Shown: positions 55,464 through 64,000 of the stretch, one piece after another
Position numbering within the stretch: position 1 is the first letter of the stretch
Layout: each line of letters begins with the position of its first letter
DNA from: Lactobacillus panisapium
Lineage (GTDB): Bacteria; Bacillota; Bacilli; Lactobacillales; Lactobacillaceae
Assembly: GCF_019469265.1 (NCBI RefSeq)
Contig: NZ_CP048268.1
Coordinates: 775,501 to 839,500 of the forward strand
Length of the DNA: 64,000 bases
Reading direction: 5' to 3'
The notes under the pieces: generated by a model
What the model saw: only the letters and a program-made list of their open reading frames with translations
What the model was told of the DNA's origin: nothing
Database searches by the model: none
Translations under genes and position numbers: made by a program

Positions 55464-57206
55464 ATGACATTCTCGCTTGCAAGTAGAAAAGATGAAATTG
55501 AACGGTTAAAAAATGAACAACTTGATTTGCTAGTCATTGGCGGAGGGATAACGGGAGCGGGAGTAGCGCTCCAAGCTGCTGCAGCAAAAATGAAAACTGG
55601 TTTAATTGACATGCAGGATTTTGGTGCAGGGACTTCCTCACGTTCAACTAGGTTAGTCCATGGCGGTATTCGCTACCTAAAAACCTTTGATGTGCAAGTC
55701 GTTTCAGATACAGTTAAGGAGCGTGCAATCATCCAGCACATTGCCCCGCATATGACACGTCCTGATCCGATGATGTTACCGATTTATGATGAACCGGATA
55801 CCACGTTTACAATGTTTTCGGTCAAAGTTGCAATGGACCTTTATGATCATTTGGCTGGAATTGAGGGTGATTCTCCCTTGAAAAAGTATGCAAATTACAC
55901 CATCGATAAGAAAGAGGCATTAAGACGAGAGCCACAGCTAAATTCGCAAAACTTGCTAGGTGCGGGCATTTATCTGGATTATCAGAATAATGATTCTCGG
56001 CTGGTGCTGGAAAATGTTAAAAAAGCTCATGAGCTGGGATGCTTAGCAGTTAGTCATCTAAAGAGCGTAAAAATCCTTCATGACAAAGCAAAGCGTGTTA
56101 ATGGCGCCCGCGTCCATGACAATTTAACCGGTGAAGAATTTGATATTCACGCCAATGTAGTAATCAATACTTCTGGTCCATGGTCTGACATTGTCCGGCA
56201 AGAAGACAAAGCTAGTTACCGGAAACCTCGCTTACGGCCAACAAAGGGCGTTCACTTAGTTGTCGATCAAACACGCTTAAAAGTTCCCCAACCAACTTAT
56301 TTTGGTTCCGGAACAGCAGATGGCCGGATGATTTTTACCATCCCAAGAGAAGGTAAGACCTATTTTGGGACGACAGATACTGATTTTACTGGTAACCTTG
56401 CCGATCCAAAAGTAGAGAAAGGAGATGTTGATTATCTACTAAATATTATTAATAAAAAATATCCGAGCGCTCATTTGAAAATAGCCGATATTGAGGCTAG
56501 TTGGGCAGGTGTTCGTCCGCTAATTGAAGTTGACGTCGAAAAAAACCAAAGTGCGGCTGCTGATGCAACAACTGGAGCAAGTGTTTCCGATAGTACTTCT
56601 GCACCTTCAGCGGTTTCTCGTGGCAGTTCTTTAACACAAGCAGAAGATGGCTTAATTACCTTGGCTGGTGGAAAATTAACTGATTACCGCATTATGGCAG
56701 ATGGTGCAATCGCTAAAATTAGGGCCGTTTTAAAAGATCGGTTTAACAGAGATTTTACGCTGCAAGATTCAGCTACTATCAAAGTGACAGGAGGTGATTT
56801 TAATTCCGATAATGCCGAAGAGGAGTTGGCAAAAATCGCTGACTACGGAATTGCGGCTGGGTTGACGAAAGACGATGCCACAGAAATCGCACACTTATTT
56901 GGTTCTGAAGCCGTTAAAATATATGATCATGCTAAAGAAATTGAACCGGAGGATGGTCTGAGTTTAGGCGAAACAGCGGCCCTTGATTATTCAATGGCAG
57001 AAGAGATGACTTTAACTCCTGTAGACTATCTATTACGCAGAACTTATCATATTTTATTTAAAAATGATACTTTAGACCGAGTTAAGGTTGGCGTAATAAA
57101 TCATATGGCGAAGTTTTATGGCTGGGAGCGAGATAAAAAAGATGAATATGTACATGATTTAAATCAAGAAATTTCGGAATCACGATTAGAATATTTAAAA
57201 AAATAA
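55464..57206 (+). CDS. glpO: Alpha-glycerophosphate oxidase
   Basis: 580 aa FAD enzyme. Rossmann GxGxxG-like GGGITGAGVALQAAAA, RSTRLVHGGIRYLKTFDVQVVSDTVKERAII and the catalytic stretch TKGVHLVVD are present. Between about residues 370 and 395 is a Ser/Ala/Thr-rich insert (AADATTGASVSDSTSAPSA) which is a mark of the H2O2-forming GlpO of lactic bacteria and is absent in most quinone-linked GlpD. It turns glycerol 3-phosphate into dihydroxyacetone phosphate with oxygen, feeding tpiA. It is the last gene of the operon. Confidence 0.93.
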   Translation: MTFSLASRKDEIERLKNEQLDLLVIGGGITGAGVALQAAAAKMKTGLIDMQDFGAGTSSRSTRLVHGGIRYLKTFDVQVVSDTVKERAIIQHIAPHMTRPDPMMLPIYDEPDTTFTMFSVKVAMDLYDHLAGIEGDSPLKKYANYTIDKKEALRREPQLNSQNLLGAGIYLDYQNNDSRLVLENVKKAHELGCLAVSHLKSVKILHDKAKRVNGARVHDNLTGEEFDIHANVVINTSGPWSDIVRQEDKASYRKPRLRPTKGVHLVVDQTRLKVPQPTYFGSGTADGRMIFTIPREGKTYFGTTDTDFTGNLADPKVEKGDVDYLLNIINKKYPSAHLKIADIEASWAGVRPLIEVDVEKNQSAAADATTGASVSDSTSAPSAVSRGSSLTQAEDGLITLAGGKLTDYRIMADGAIAKIRAVLKDRFNRDFTLQDSATIKVTGGDFNSDNAEEELAKIADYGIAAGLTKDDATEIAHLFGSEAVKIYDHAKEIEPEDGLSLGETAALDYSMAEEMTLTPVDYLLRRTYHILFKNDTLDRVKVGVINHMAKFYGWERDKKDEYVHDLNQEISESRLEYLKK

Positions 57207-57250
57207 AAGTAAGAATTTGAACTAAAGTAGTAAATTATTTCCCAAAAAAA

Positions 57251-57281
57251 ATCTATCAGAGCATATTCTGATAGGTTTTTT
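57251..57281 (+). terminator. Terminator after glpO
   Basis: CTATCAGA / TCTGATAG stem with flanking A-T pairs, a small loop and a T run. Confidence 0.88.
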
Positions 57282-57445
57282 GTCTGTAATCATTTAAAAT
57301 AAAAGAGACCGGTCTTTTAAATGGTAATTAAAAAATGAATATTTAATAACCTGTTAGATCTGGTTTTAGATCAAGTTTTCATATTTGAAAAAATGGTTTT
57401 AATTTTAGAGAGTAAAAGTTTAAACTTATATATGAGGTGAGACAG

Positions 57446-58414
57446 ATGGAACCAATTTTTTTAACACCATACTTTAGACCCAAAATTTGGGGTGGCCGTA
57501 AGTTAAAGACTATTTTTAATTACGATATTCCTGAGGGCCAGATTGGTGAAGCATGGGTGATATCAGGCTATAAGGATGATGCTTCAACCGTTGAGACAGG
57601 TGATTTAAAAAACAAGAGCTTACGGACAGTTTATCATGAACATCCTGAACTTTTTGGTAATCCCAAAAGTAAAGAATTTCCATTATTAGTAAAATTTTTG
57701 GACGCTAATGATAATCTTTCGGTACAGGTTCACCCTGACGATGAGTATGCTCGCAAAGTCGAAAATGATAGTGGCAAAACCGAAAGCTGGTATGTCTTAC
57801 AAGCTGATCCAGGTTCTTACCTAATCTATGGTCATAACGCAAAATCACGCGCTGAATTAGCCGATATGATTAATAAAGGTGAATGGGATAAACTCCTTCG
57901 CAAAGTACCTGTTAAAAAAGGCGATTTCTTTTATGTACCTGCTGGAACAATTCATGCCCTAACAAAGGGGATTGTTGTTATTGAGACGCAACAATCGAGT
58001 GATGTAACTTATCGTTTATATGATTATGACCGAGTAGATCAAAAAACTGGTCAAAAACGAGAGTTACACACGCAAAAGTCAATTGATGTTACAACGGTAC
58101 CGCATGTTGACCCTAAGCTTAATGTTCAGGTTAAAAAAGAACAAGATGCTGTCATTAAAACCTTGGTTTGTCCGCCTGTTTCACCTCACTTTTACCTCTG
58201 GCAAATTACTCTAGATGGTAAATGGGAGACTGGCTTAAATGATAAACCTTATTTACTGGTAACAGTTATTGAGGGCTCAGGAAAGCTTGAAGTTAATTCG
58301 AAGATTTACGATTTAAATATTGGTACCAATTTGATTATTCCTAATCAGATGAAGAATTTTACATTCACTGGTAAAATGAAAATGGTTATTTCTGCACCAG
58401 GAAATGACGACTAA
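57446..58414 (+). CDS. manA: Mannose-6-phosphate isomerase, class I
   Basis: 322 aa cupin enzyme. Zinc ligands are in VQVHPDDEYA and the DVTYRLYDYDR region, and the FYVPAGTIHAL strand is typical. It interconverts mannose 6-phosphate and fructose 6-phosphate. A GTG at 57437 is in frame, but AGGTGA (57435-57440) overlaps it, so ATG 57446 is preferred. The next three genes are about 30 bases on and might be co-transcribed. Confidence 0.93.
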   Translation: MEPIFLTPYFRPKIWGGRKLKTIFNYDIPEGQIGEAWVISGYKDDASTVETGDLKNKSLRTVYHEHPELFGNPKSKEFPLLVKFLDANDNLSVQVHPDDEYARKVENDSGKTESWYVLQADPGSYLIYGHNAKSRAELADMINKGEWDKLLRKVPVKKGDFFYVPAGTIHALTKGIVVIETQQSSDVTYRLYDYDRVDQKTGQKRELHTQKSIDVTTVPHVDPKLNVQVKKEQDAVIKTLVCPPVSPHFYLWQITLDGKWETGLNDKPYLLVTVIEGSGKLEVNSKIYDLNIGTNLIIPNQMKNFTFTGKMKMVISAPGNDD

Positions 58415-58441
58415 TTTTTTCTGTTAAAAAGGGGAGACAGT

Positions 58442-58837
58442 ATGATTTATATAGCTTGTGGGTCGATTATTTTAGTTGTGGGTATCTTATGGTTAATTAA
58501 CCCACCTAAAAAACCTTGCCCATTTTATGGTTATTATTCATACTTAGCTCAGGTTAATAAAGCCAGTTTTAGATTTGCTCAAAAAAAGGCAAGCCTTTAC
58601 TTTATTATTTTTGGCGGAATTCAGTTAGTATTAGGAATTGGGATTCATTCTTTAAATTGGGATCGCTATTTTTTGCTTTGGCTACTTACATTTTATCTTT
58701 TTCTTTTGTTTCCAATTATGGCGACAGAAAAAAGTTTGAAGCAGTTTTTGCTTGAACGTCATGAATTACCGCGCGATTACACGGATCCTGACAAAATAAA
58801 AAGGGTAAAAACTAAAGGATTTAGGGACCGAAAATGA
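58442..58837 (+). CDS. SdpI-like small membrane protein
   Basis: 131 aa with three hydrophobic helices, near residues 2-19, 49-68 and 76-96. The stretch PFYGYYSYLAQVNKASFRFAQKKAS after the first helix has the G-x-x-(S/T)-x3-(N/M)-x6-A pattern of SdpI/DUF-type immunity proteins (the G-R-T-x3-S-x6-W-x2-A motif). The basic C-terminal tail is cytoplasmic. It overlaps the response regulator gene by ATGA, so it is tied to the two-component system. The role, whether resistance, sensing or kinase control, is unknown. Confidence 0.65.
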   Translation: MIYIACGSIILVVGILWLINPPKKPCPFYGYYSYLAQVNKASFRFAQKKASLYFIIFGGIQLVLGIGIHSLNWDRYFLLWLLTFYLFLLFPIMATEKSLKQFLLERHELPRDYTDPDKIKRVKTKGFRDRK

Positions 58838-59571
58838 AACCAGAAAAAAATTTGAGAATTTTAATGGTTGAGGATGATAAATCAGTTGCTGAAATGATGG
58901 ACATGTTTATTAAAAAAGAAGGATGGACCATGGATGTGGCTACTGATGGTGATCAGGCTGTCAAAATGTTTGCCAAAAATCCTGACCAATATGATTTGAT
59001 CACTTTAGATTTAAATTTGCCTAAAAAAGATGGTATTCAAGTTGCTAAAGAAGTTTGTGCCATCTCACCGACAATTCCAATTATTATGTTAACTGCCAGG
59101 AGTAGTGAGGCTGAACAGATCTTAGGACTGGGAGTTGGGGCAGATGATTATGTCTCAAAGCCATTTAGTCCGCTTGCCCTGATTGCTCGCATTAAAGCGT
59201 TGCAACGCAGGATTATGATTGAAGATAATCAAAGCAAGGCTATTTCGGATAAACGTGACGAGACTTTTGATGTTGAAACCCAACATATGAAAATCTCGAA
59301 AAAAAGACGAGAAGTATTATTTGATAATAAAGAAGTCGACTACATTACTCCAAAAGAGTTTAATTTACTGTATACAATGGCTCAAAAGCCAAAACAAGTA
59401 TTTTCACGTGGACAATTACTTGAATCTGTTTGGGGCTATGATTATTTTGGCGAAGAGAGAACCGTTGACGCCCACATTAAAAAACTAAGACAAAAGTTAG
59501 AAAAGGTTGGCGCTAATGTCATTCAAACCGTGTGGGGCGTCGGCTATAAATTTGATGATTCGCAGGTTTAA
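58834..59571 (+). CDS. OmpR-family response regulator
   Basis: 245 aa. Receiver domain with acidic pocket VEDD (13-15 region), phosphorylatable Asp59 in LDLNLPKKDG, Thr and Lys of LTARSSE and VSKPF. The C-terminal winged helix with TPKEFNLLYTMAQ, VFSRGQLLESVWGYDYFGEERTVDAHIKKLRQKL is of OmpR/PhoB type. Start is coupled to the SdpI-like gene by ATGA, and the sensor kinase gene lies 10 bases downstream. The target genes are unknown. Confidence 0.93.
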   Translation: MKPEKNLRILMVEDDKSVAEMMDMFIKKEGWTMDVATDGDQAVKMFAKNPDQYDLITLDLNLPKKDGIQVAKEVCAISPTIPIIMLTARSSEAEQILGLGVGADDYVSKPFSPLALIARIKALQRRIMIEDNQSKAISDKRDETFDVETQHMKISKKRREVLFDNKEVDYITPKEFNLLYTMAQKPKQVFSRGQLLESVWGYDYFGEERTVDAHIKKLRQKLEKVGANVIQTVWGVGYKFDDSQV

Positions 59572-59580
59572 AGTTACGAT

Positions 59581-61032
59581 ATGAAATTAATTTATCAGCA
59601 CATGCTCAGCTTTTTGCTGATTATTCTGACCACAGTAGCGATTATTGGGTATTCTGAAATTTTATATGTTACCAATCAATCTTATTCTCAAAATTACCAA
59701 CGAATGGAAGATTATGCGTCTGCTCTGGGGTCACTTGCAACTACTGATAAGAAAAATGGCACTTATTTGCTCAATTCCGAATTTTTGCATCAACTAGAGT
59801 TTATTTTGCATGGAGATGATCTCCATATTCGCGTTTTTGATTCAAAAAGTAAGCAAATATACCCTAAGACTTCTGAAGATTTACATTTAGCCTCAGACGT
59901 TTTAGGAATCCTGAAACAGGGACAAGAAATTCGCATTAAAAATAACAATGATTCGCATACTTACTTAGGTCATACTAAAGATTCATGTACTGGCGTATTG
60001 GTTCCTTGGATTAGTGATCATCAGTTTATTGGTGCTGTTTGGATTGGTGCACGTGTCAAAAATGTTGAGAAGCCCATTACGATGGCGAAACAAAACTTGG
60101 TCAATGCCTTAATCATTGCACTAATGGTCGGACTAGGGCTAAGTTTCGCTTTAGCATATTACACCACGAATAAAATTAAGCGCTTAACACGTGCTACGCA
60201 AAAAGTGGCTGCTGGCAATTTTGAAGTTCAATTAGAATACACTGGTCATGATGAAATTGATCAACTAGCTGCTAATTTTAATCAAATGGTCCGAACATTG
60301 AAACAATCAGATAACGAGATTAAAAAGCAGGAAAAAAGACGTGATCAATTTTTGGCTGATGCGGCTCACGAAATGCGCACGCCACTGACAACAATTAATG
60401 GTATTCTAGAAGGATTACAGTATAATGCTATTCCTGAGGAGTCAAAACCGAAGTCAATTGAATTAATGCAGCGTGAAACCAAGCGCTTGATCAGATTAGT
60501 TAACGAAAATCTTGATTTTGAAAAAATCAGAAATAATCAGATTCTTTTGACTAAGACGGAATTTAACGCGACGCAGATCTTAAATGATGTGTCCATTCAA
60601 CTTTCGCATAATGCCGAAAAAGTAAATGATAGAATCAAGGTTAGCGCTCCAAGTGACTTACCAATCTATGCCGATCAAGATCGTTTTACCCAAATAATCG
60701 TTAATCTCGTTCAGAATGCTATTCAATTTACTAAGAAGGGTAAAATCATGATTTGCGGTAAAAGAGTAGATCATGGAACAGAAATTAGTGTTAGTGATAA
60801 CGGGATTGGAATGAGTGATGAGCAGATGAAATATATTTTTGAAAGATTTTTCAAGGCAGATCCTTCTCGTGTTCGTGACGGGTCGGGAGAATCAGGTCTT
60901 GGCTTGTCCATTGTTTCTTCACTCATTAAGCAGCACGGAGGTAAGATTACGGTTAAGTCTCACCCAAATCAAGGAGCAATATTTACAATTACGATTTTTG
61001 ATAAGGGTTACGAGCAATACATTACTGACTAA
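59581..61032 (+). CDS. Sensor histidine kinase
   Basis: 483 aa. Membrane helices at 7-27 and 174-194 flank an extracytoplasmic sensor domain of about 145 residues. HAMP follows (about 195-250), then HisKA with phosphorylated His263 in DAAHEMRTPLT and HATPase_c with N-box LVQNAIQF, DNGIGM, FERFFKAD and GLGLSIV. It pairs with the response regulator upstream. The sensor domain has no family signature I recognise; wall or antimicrobial stress is a guess from the SdpI-like neighbour. Confidence 0.93.
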   Translation: MKLIYQHMLSFLLIILTTVAIIGYSEILYVTNQSYSQNYQRMEDYASALGSLATTDKKNGTYLLNSEFLHQLEFILHGDDLHIRVFDSKSKQIYPKTSEDLHLASDVLGILKQGQEIRIKNNNDSHTYLGHTKDSCTGVLVPWISDHQFIGAVWIGARVKNVEKPITMAKQNLVNALIIALMVGLGLSFALAYYTTNKIKRLTRATQKVAAGNFEVQLEYTGHDEIDQLAANFNQMVRTLKQSDNEIKKQEKRRDQFLADAAHEMRTPLTTINGILEGLQYNAIPEESKPKSIELMQRETKRLIRLVNENLDFEKIRNNQILLTKTEFNATQILNDVSIQLSHNAEKVNDRIKVSAPSDLPIYADQDRFTQIIVNLVQNAIQFTKKGKIMICGKRVDHGTEISVSDNGIGMSDEQMKYIFERFFKADPSRVRDGSGESGLGLSIVSSLIKQHGGKITVKSHPNQGAIFTITIFDKGYEQYITD

Positions 61033-61034
61033 CG

Positions 61035-61067
61035 AAAAAAGACGCTTTTGATTAAGGCGTCTTTTTT
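61035..61067. terminator. Terminator between histidine kinase and SPFH gene
   Basis: AAAAAAGACGC / GCGTCTTTTTT with an 11-nt loop; suitable for both convergent genes. Confidence 0.9.
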
Positions 61068-61094
61068 GTTTACTAATTTATCGTTTATAGTAGA

Positions 61095-61958
61095 TTATTC
61101 GTTCTCAATCGATTTATTCCAAACTTTAGCAGTTGCTGGAATTGAACCCAAATTGGTCATATCGTCTTTATCAACTACAATCATGTTGTTAGGACCTGTG
61201 GCAAGCTTATTGAAACTATCCAAACTCTGATTTTTAAAGTAGCCGTCACTGGCTGCAGCTAAGCTACTTTGCAATTTACTAATTCTGTATGCCTCAGCAT
61301 CGGCTTCGGTTTTAACGGCCTCAGCTTTTGCTTTCGCCGTAGCAATTAAAGCATCGTTTTTAGCTTTTGTAGTCAACTCAATATTTTTAGCTTCACCTTC
61401 AGCTTTTTCAATAGCAGCAATTTTTTCACGATCGGCAGTCAATTGCTTATCCATGGCTTTCTGAATTTCAGCACTTGGTAGCAACTCATCGATATTGACC
61501 CGTACAACCCGGATGCCATAAATATCGGTTAAATCACCGATAGCCTCAGATAATTGGGTATTAATTTTACTGGTTGATCCAAGGGCTTCATTTAAGTCCA
61601 TTCGACCAATGATGTCACGCAGGTGCCCTCTAATTAGTTCTACCATCGATTTAACTGAATCAGTATTATTGTAAAAGTATTTATAAGAATCAGTTACCAA
61701 ATAGTTTAAGGTTAAGCTGGTGGTAATCTCAGCATTATCTTTGGTAATGATAGAATATTTTGAAATTTCTGCCGGAAACATCGCTAAAGAAACGCGCCGC
61801 ATTTTCTGAATAATTGGAATGATAACAACTAGACCGGCTTTAACGGTTCTAGAATACTTGCCCAGAGTCTCAATAAGTCCTTCGTTATTTTGCGGTACAA
61901 CGCGAAAAGATGATAATACTAGTAGAATAACCAGGATAGCAATTATTGCTTTAAACAT
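61095..61958 (-). CDS. SPFH/band-7 membrane protein (stomatin-like)
   Basis: 287 aa. One N-terminal helix (FKAIIAILVILLVLSSFRVV) is followed by the band-7 domain VPQNNEGLIETLGKYSRTVKAGLVVIIPIIQKMRRVSL and a helical tail with AEGEAKNIELTTKAKNDALIATAKAKAEAVKTEADAEAYR. A longer frame begins at 61976, but GGAGG there is inside it; ATG 61958 gives the usual start. Such proteins form ring assemblies at membranes and scaffold proteases. No NfeD or protease gene is adjacent. Confidence 0.88.
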   Translation of the reverse strand: MFKAIIAILVILLVLSSFRVVPQNNEGLIETLGKYSRTVKAGLVVIIPIIQKMRRVSLAMFPAEISKYSIITKDNAEITTSLTLNYLVTDSYKYFYNNTDSVKSMVELIRGHLRDIIGRMDLNEALGSTSKINTQLSEAIGDLTDIYGIRVVRVNIDELLPSAEIQKAMDKQLTADREKIAAIEKAEGEAKNIELTTKAKNDALIATAKAKAEAVKTEADAEAYRISKLQSSLAAASDGYFKNQSLDSFNKLATGPNNMIVVDKDDMTNLGSIPATAKVWNKSIENE

Positions 61959-62008
61959 AATTAAGGTAACCTCCATTCAAATTGAAATTTTTCTGATATC
62001 CTTAATTT

Positions 62009-64000
62009 TTAATTATAAAACTTTCTGCTTTTTTTACTAGGCTTATTTTTCTTTTCAACTAAGTGATTACCCGAAACCGAATCTGGAATATCCGTGATTT
62101 CTTCATGCCGGCCTGACAATTCGGCGGCATCTGTTTTGTACAAACTAGTAGTGGATTTATGGTGTTTAGTTATTAGGGCGGTTGAATGTCCTTTTAACTT
62201 TTCTCTTATTTCTTCCATTTGCTGAAAATTGGTTAAATAATCGAATTGTCCCGGATCAACCGGCTTGAAGCCAGTTGGGGTGTAAAAGCGCAAAAGATTA
62301 TGATTGTTTAATAGGTCAGAATACTTAAGCGATAATTTACCTTTTTTGGCTAAAGCAGCAATCTCAATTTTTTCTTGTTGGGTAAAATTGATAATTTGCT
62401 TGCCAGATTGACGGTCGTAAACAACACCTTTTTGCCCCTTGCCACCAATGATGACGTATTTTTGACTAACGATAGTGCCATTGCGGAAGACAATCCAAGG
62501 CTTATATTTGGGTGATAATAAGTCATTTCCGAATTGAACATAATGGCGATTAGAAATACCTAATAAATGAAGTAAAGTTGGTAAAACATCAATTTCACCG
62601 GCTACTTCGTGTTTGATTGCTCCCTTTATTTTAGGTGAATAAATCATGAAGGGAACTCGCTGCATTTGGACATTGTTATAACTGTTCCAAGTATCTGAAC
62701 TTTCTCCAACAATTGGAGCCAAGGTTTCATTTTCCGAATTGCTTAAACCATAATGATCACCATATATGACAACCATCGTATTTTTACTTAAGCCAGAACG
62801 ATCTAAGTAGTTAAAAAATTCGCGGACGGCTTGATCAAGATAATGGGCAGTTTCAAAGTAATTATTAATTGATTTATCCGTCGTGTCAGCAGTTTTGAAA
62901 GATGGATCTAAGTCTTCTTCGTCCATATCAAAGGGAGTGTGATTAGTTACGGTAATAAACTTGGTATAAAATGGCTGCTGCATTCTTTCCAAGTACTTAA
63001 CACTTTCCGCAAACATAATTTTGTCTTTAATACCATAACCGATTCGATCACTGCGGTCATAACTGAAGTAATTTTGATCAAAAAAGTAGTTATAGCCCAT
63101 ATTTTTGTAAACATCGTCACGATTCCAAAATGAGCCCACATTACCATGAAATACGGCAGACGTGTAATTGCCGTGTTCACGTAAGATTTGTGGTGCGGCT
63201 TGAAAGGTATTAGAACTACCAAGGGCAGTAAATAAAGAGCCATCAGAAATACCGAAGGTACTGGTTTCAAGCATATTTTCCGCATCACTAGTCCGACCAA
63301 TGCCAACTTGATGGTAGAAATTAGCGAAGCTAAGTGAATGCCGGTTATGATAGATTGAATTGAGAAATGGCGTGACTTCCTTGCCGTTAACCTTTAAATC
63401 AATTAAAAATTGCTGGAAGCTCTCTAAATGGATTACAATCACATTCTTGCCCTTGGCTACACCATAATATTGGGGATTAACCGTTAATTTGCCTTTTTTG
63501 GTATAAGCCAAAATTTTATTTAAATCGGCAGTATTTGCGTTGCGGTTAACTTGCTCAGTTTGCTCGTTTTTTACGCCATCATAGATCGTAAATGTATTAA
63601 TACCAAGGTATTTGACAATGTATGATCGATCAAAAGTTGTCCCTAACAAGCGTGGCCGAGAAGATTCAGCCATGAACACGTTTAGTGACAAAACCACTGC
63701 ACCAAAAGAAGTGATGGCAAACGGTGTTAGCAGGCCATAAGATTTTTGATCAATTTTAATTTTGCGTGCAAGTAATAAGCCGATAATTACTATTAGATCA
63801 AGCCAAAGAAATAGATCGGAAAACTGTAAGAGGGCGACAGCACTTTTACCAAGTCCGGGTGCAACTTTACCGGCATTAGCGATTGTTTTTACCGTAATAA
63901 AATCGGAAAATTGCCGATAATTAAGAATATTGGCAAAAAGCAAGCCGGTATCGGCAAAATCCATCAATAGCATCACACAATACGAAACTATTGGTTTAGG
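62009..64000 (-). CDS. Lipoteichoic acid synthase-family sulfatase, cut by right edge
   Basis: The minus-strand frame is open to the last base; about 663 residues are visible and the first helices lie outside. Helices remain at the N-terminal side (FLWLDLIVIIGLLLARK and TPFAITSFGAVVLSLNVFMAES). The extracytoplasmic sulfatase domain shows VIVIHLESFQQFLI, the active-site Thr in GIGRTSDAENML, VTNHTPFD, IYGDHYGLS and DVLPTLLHLLGI. It transfers glycerol phosphate from phosphatidylglycerol to lipoteichoic acid (LtaS type). The tail of about 60 residues after the domain is basic and hydrophilic. Confidence 0.92.
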   Translation of the reverse strand, partial: PKPIVSYCVMLLMDFADTGLLFANILNYRQFSDFITVKTIANAGKVAPGLGKSAVALLQFSDLFLWLDLIVIIGLLLARKIKIDQKSYGLLTPFAITSFGAVVLSLNVFMAESSRPRLLGTTFDRSYIVKYLGINTFTIYDGVKNEQTEQVNRNANTADLNKILAYTKKGKLTVNPQYYGVAKGKNVIVIHLESFQQFLIDLKVNGKEVTPFLNSIYHNRHSLSFANFYHQVGIGRTSDAENMLETSTFGISDGSLFTALGSSNTFQAAPQILREHGNYTSAVFHGNVGSFWNRDDVYKNMGYNYFFDQNYFSYDRSDRIGYGIKDKIMFAESVKYLERMQQPFYTKFITVTNHTPFDMDEEDLDPSFKTADTTDKSINNYFETAHYLDQAVREFFNYLDRSGLSKNTMVVIYGDHYGLSNSENETLAPIVGESSDTWNSYNNVQMQRVPFMIYSPKIKGAIKHEVAGEIDVLPTLLHLLGISNRHYVQFGNDLLSPKYKPWIVFRNGTIVSQKYVIIGGKGQKGVVYDRQSGKQIINFTQQEKIEIAALAKKGKLSLKYSDLLNNHNLLRFYTPTGFKPVDPGQFDYLTNFQQMEEIREKLKGHSTALITKHHKSTTSLYKTDAAELSGRHEEITDIPDSVSGNHLVEKKNKPSKKSRKFYN

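Overview
This 64 kb window is a low-GC, chromosomal, housekeeping-rich segment from a member of Lactobacillus sensu stricto (delbrueckii/acidophilus-type lactobacilli). The evidence is the cggR-gap-pgk-tpi cluster, a full comG operon followed by a methyltransferase and ackA, a CBS-less IMP dehydrogenase, H2O2-type glycerol-3-phosphate oxidase, lipoteichoic acid synthase, an AANKENSYALAA-like tmRNA tag (it reads ANKENSYALAA), and consistent AAGGAGG ribosome binding sites. The species cannot be fixed from the sequence alone. I see no insertion sequence, prophage, CRISPR array or rRNA operon.

Layout. 1-950: 3' part of a putrescine carbamoyltransferase gene, a terminator and a tRNA-Arg(CCG). 1230-5640: the glycolytic cluster cggR, gap, pgk, tpiA with a recognisable promoter and a CggR-type operator in the leader. 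5700-7900: three tandem secreted paralogs sharing a WRG(K/T)WY motif, of unknown function. 7940-9945: SGNH hydrolase, a LURP/tubby-like protein and a Cof-type HAD phosphatase. 10149-19137: ung-pta-tsaE, a DEDDh exonuclease, murB, the cdaA-cdaR-glmM c-di-AMP/cell-wall operon and glmS. 19255-25340: HAD phosphatase, a CopY/BlaI-like repressor with a membrane partner, a TarM/TagE-like glycosyltransferase, and an MFS exporter-MarR pair. 25395-27937: guaB and a divergent adenine/adenosine deaminase. 28202-31160: an ABC ATPase remnant and a copper-export operon with two cop boxes. 31218-37400: two ABC systems on the minus strand. 37444-43640: HAD phosphatase, APC permease, YebC, and a nucleoside hydrolase-DcuC-like transporter operon. 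43793-45125: an XRE regulator and a 1 kb spacer with operator-like palindromes, a possible 38-aa peptide gene and a possible small structured RNA. 45126-51000: comGA-GG, ComYH-like methyltransferase, ackA. 51089-57206: a broken HIT gene, HAD phosphatase, tmRNA, and a LysR regulator divergent from glpK-glpO. 57446-64000: manA, an SdpI-like protein fused by overlap to a two-component system, an SPFH protein and an lta synthase cut by the right edge.

How it fits together. The genes serve fermentative carbon flow (triose-phosphate glycolysis, Pta-AckA acetate/ATP branch, glycerol kinase/oxidase, ManA), precursor supply for the wall (GlmM, GlmS, MurB, LtaS, TagE-like transferase), purine salvage (deaminase, GuaB, nucleoside hydrolase), copper defence and DNA uptake. 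The least explained parts are the WRG(K/T)WY secreted family, the region in front of comGA, the DcuC-like partner of the nucleoside hydrolase, and the deaminase whose HAGE motif reads HCDP.
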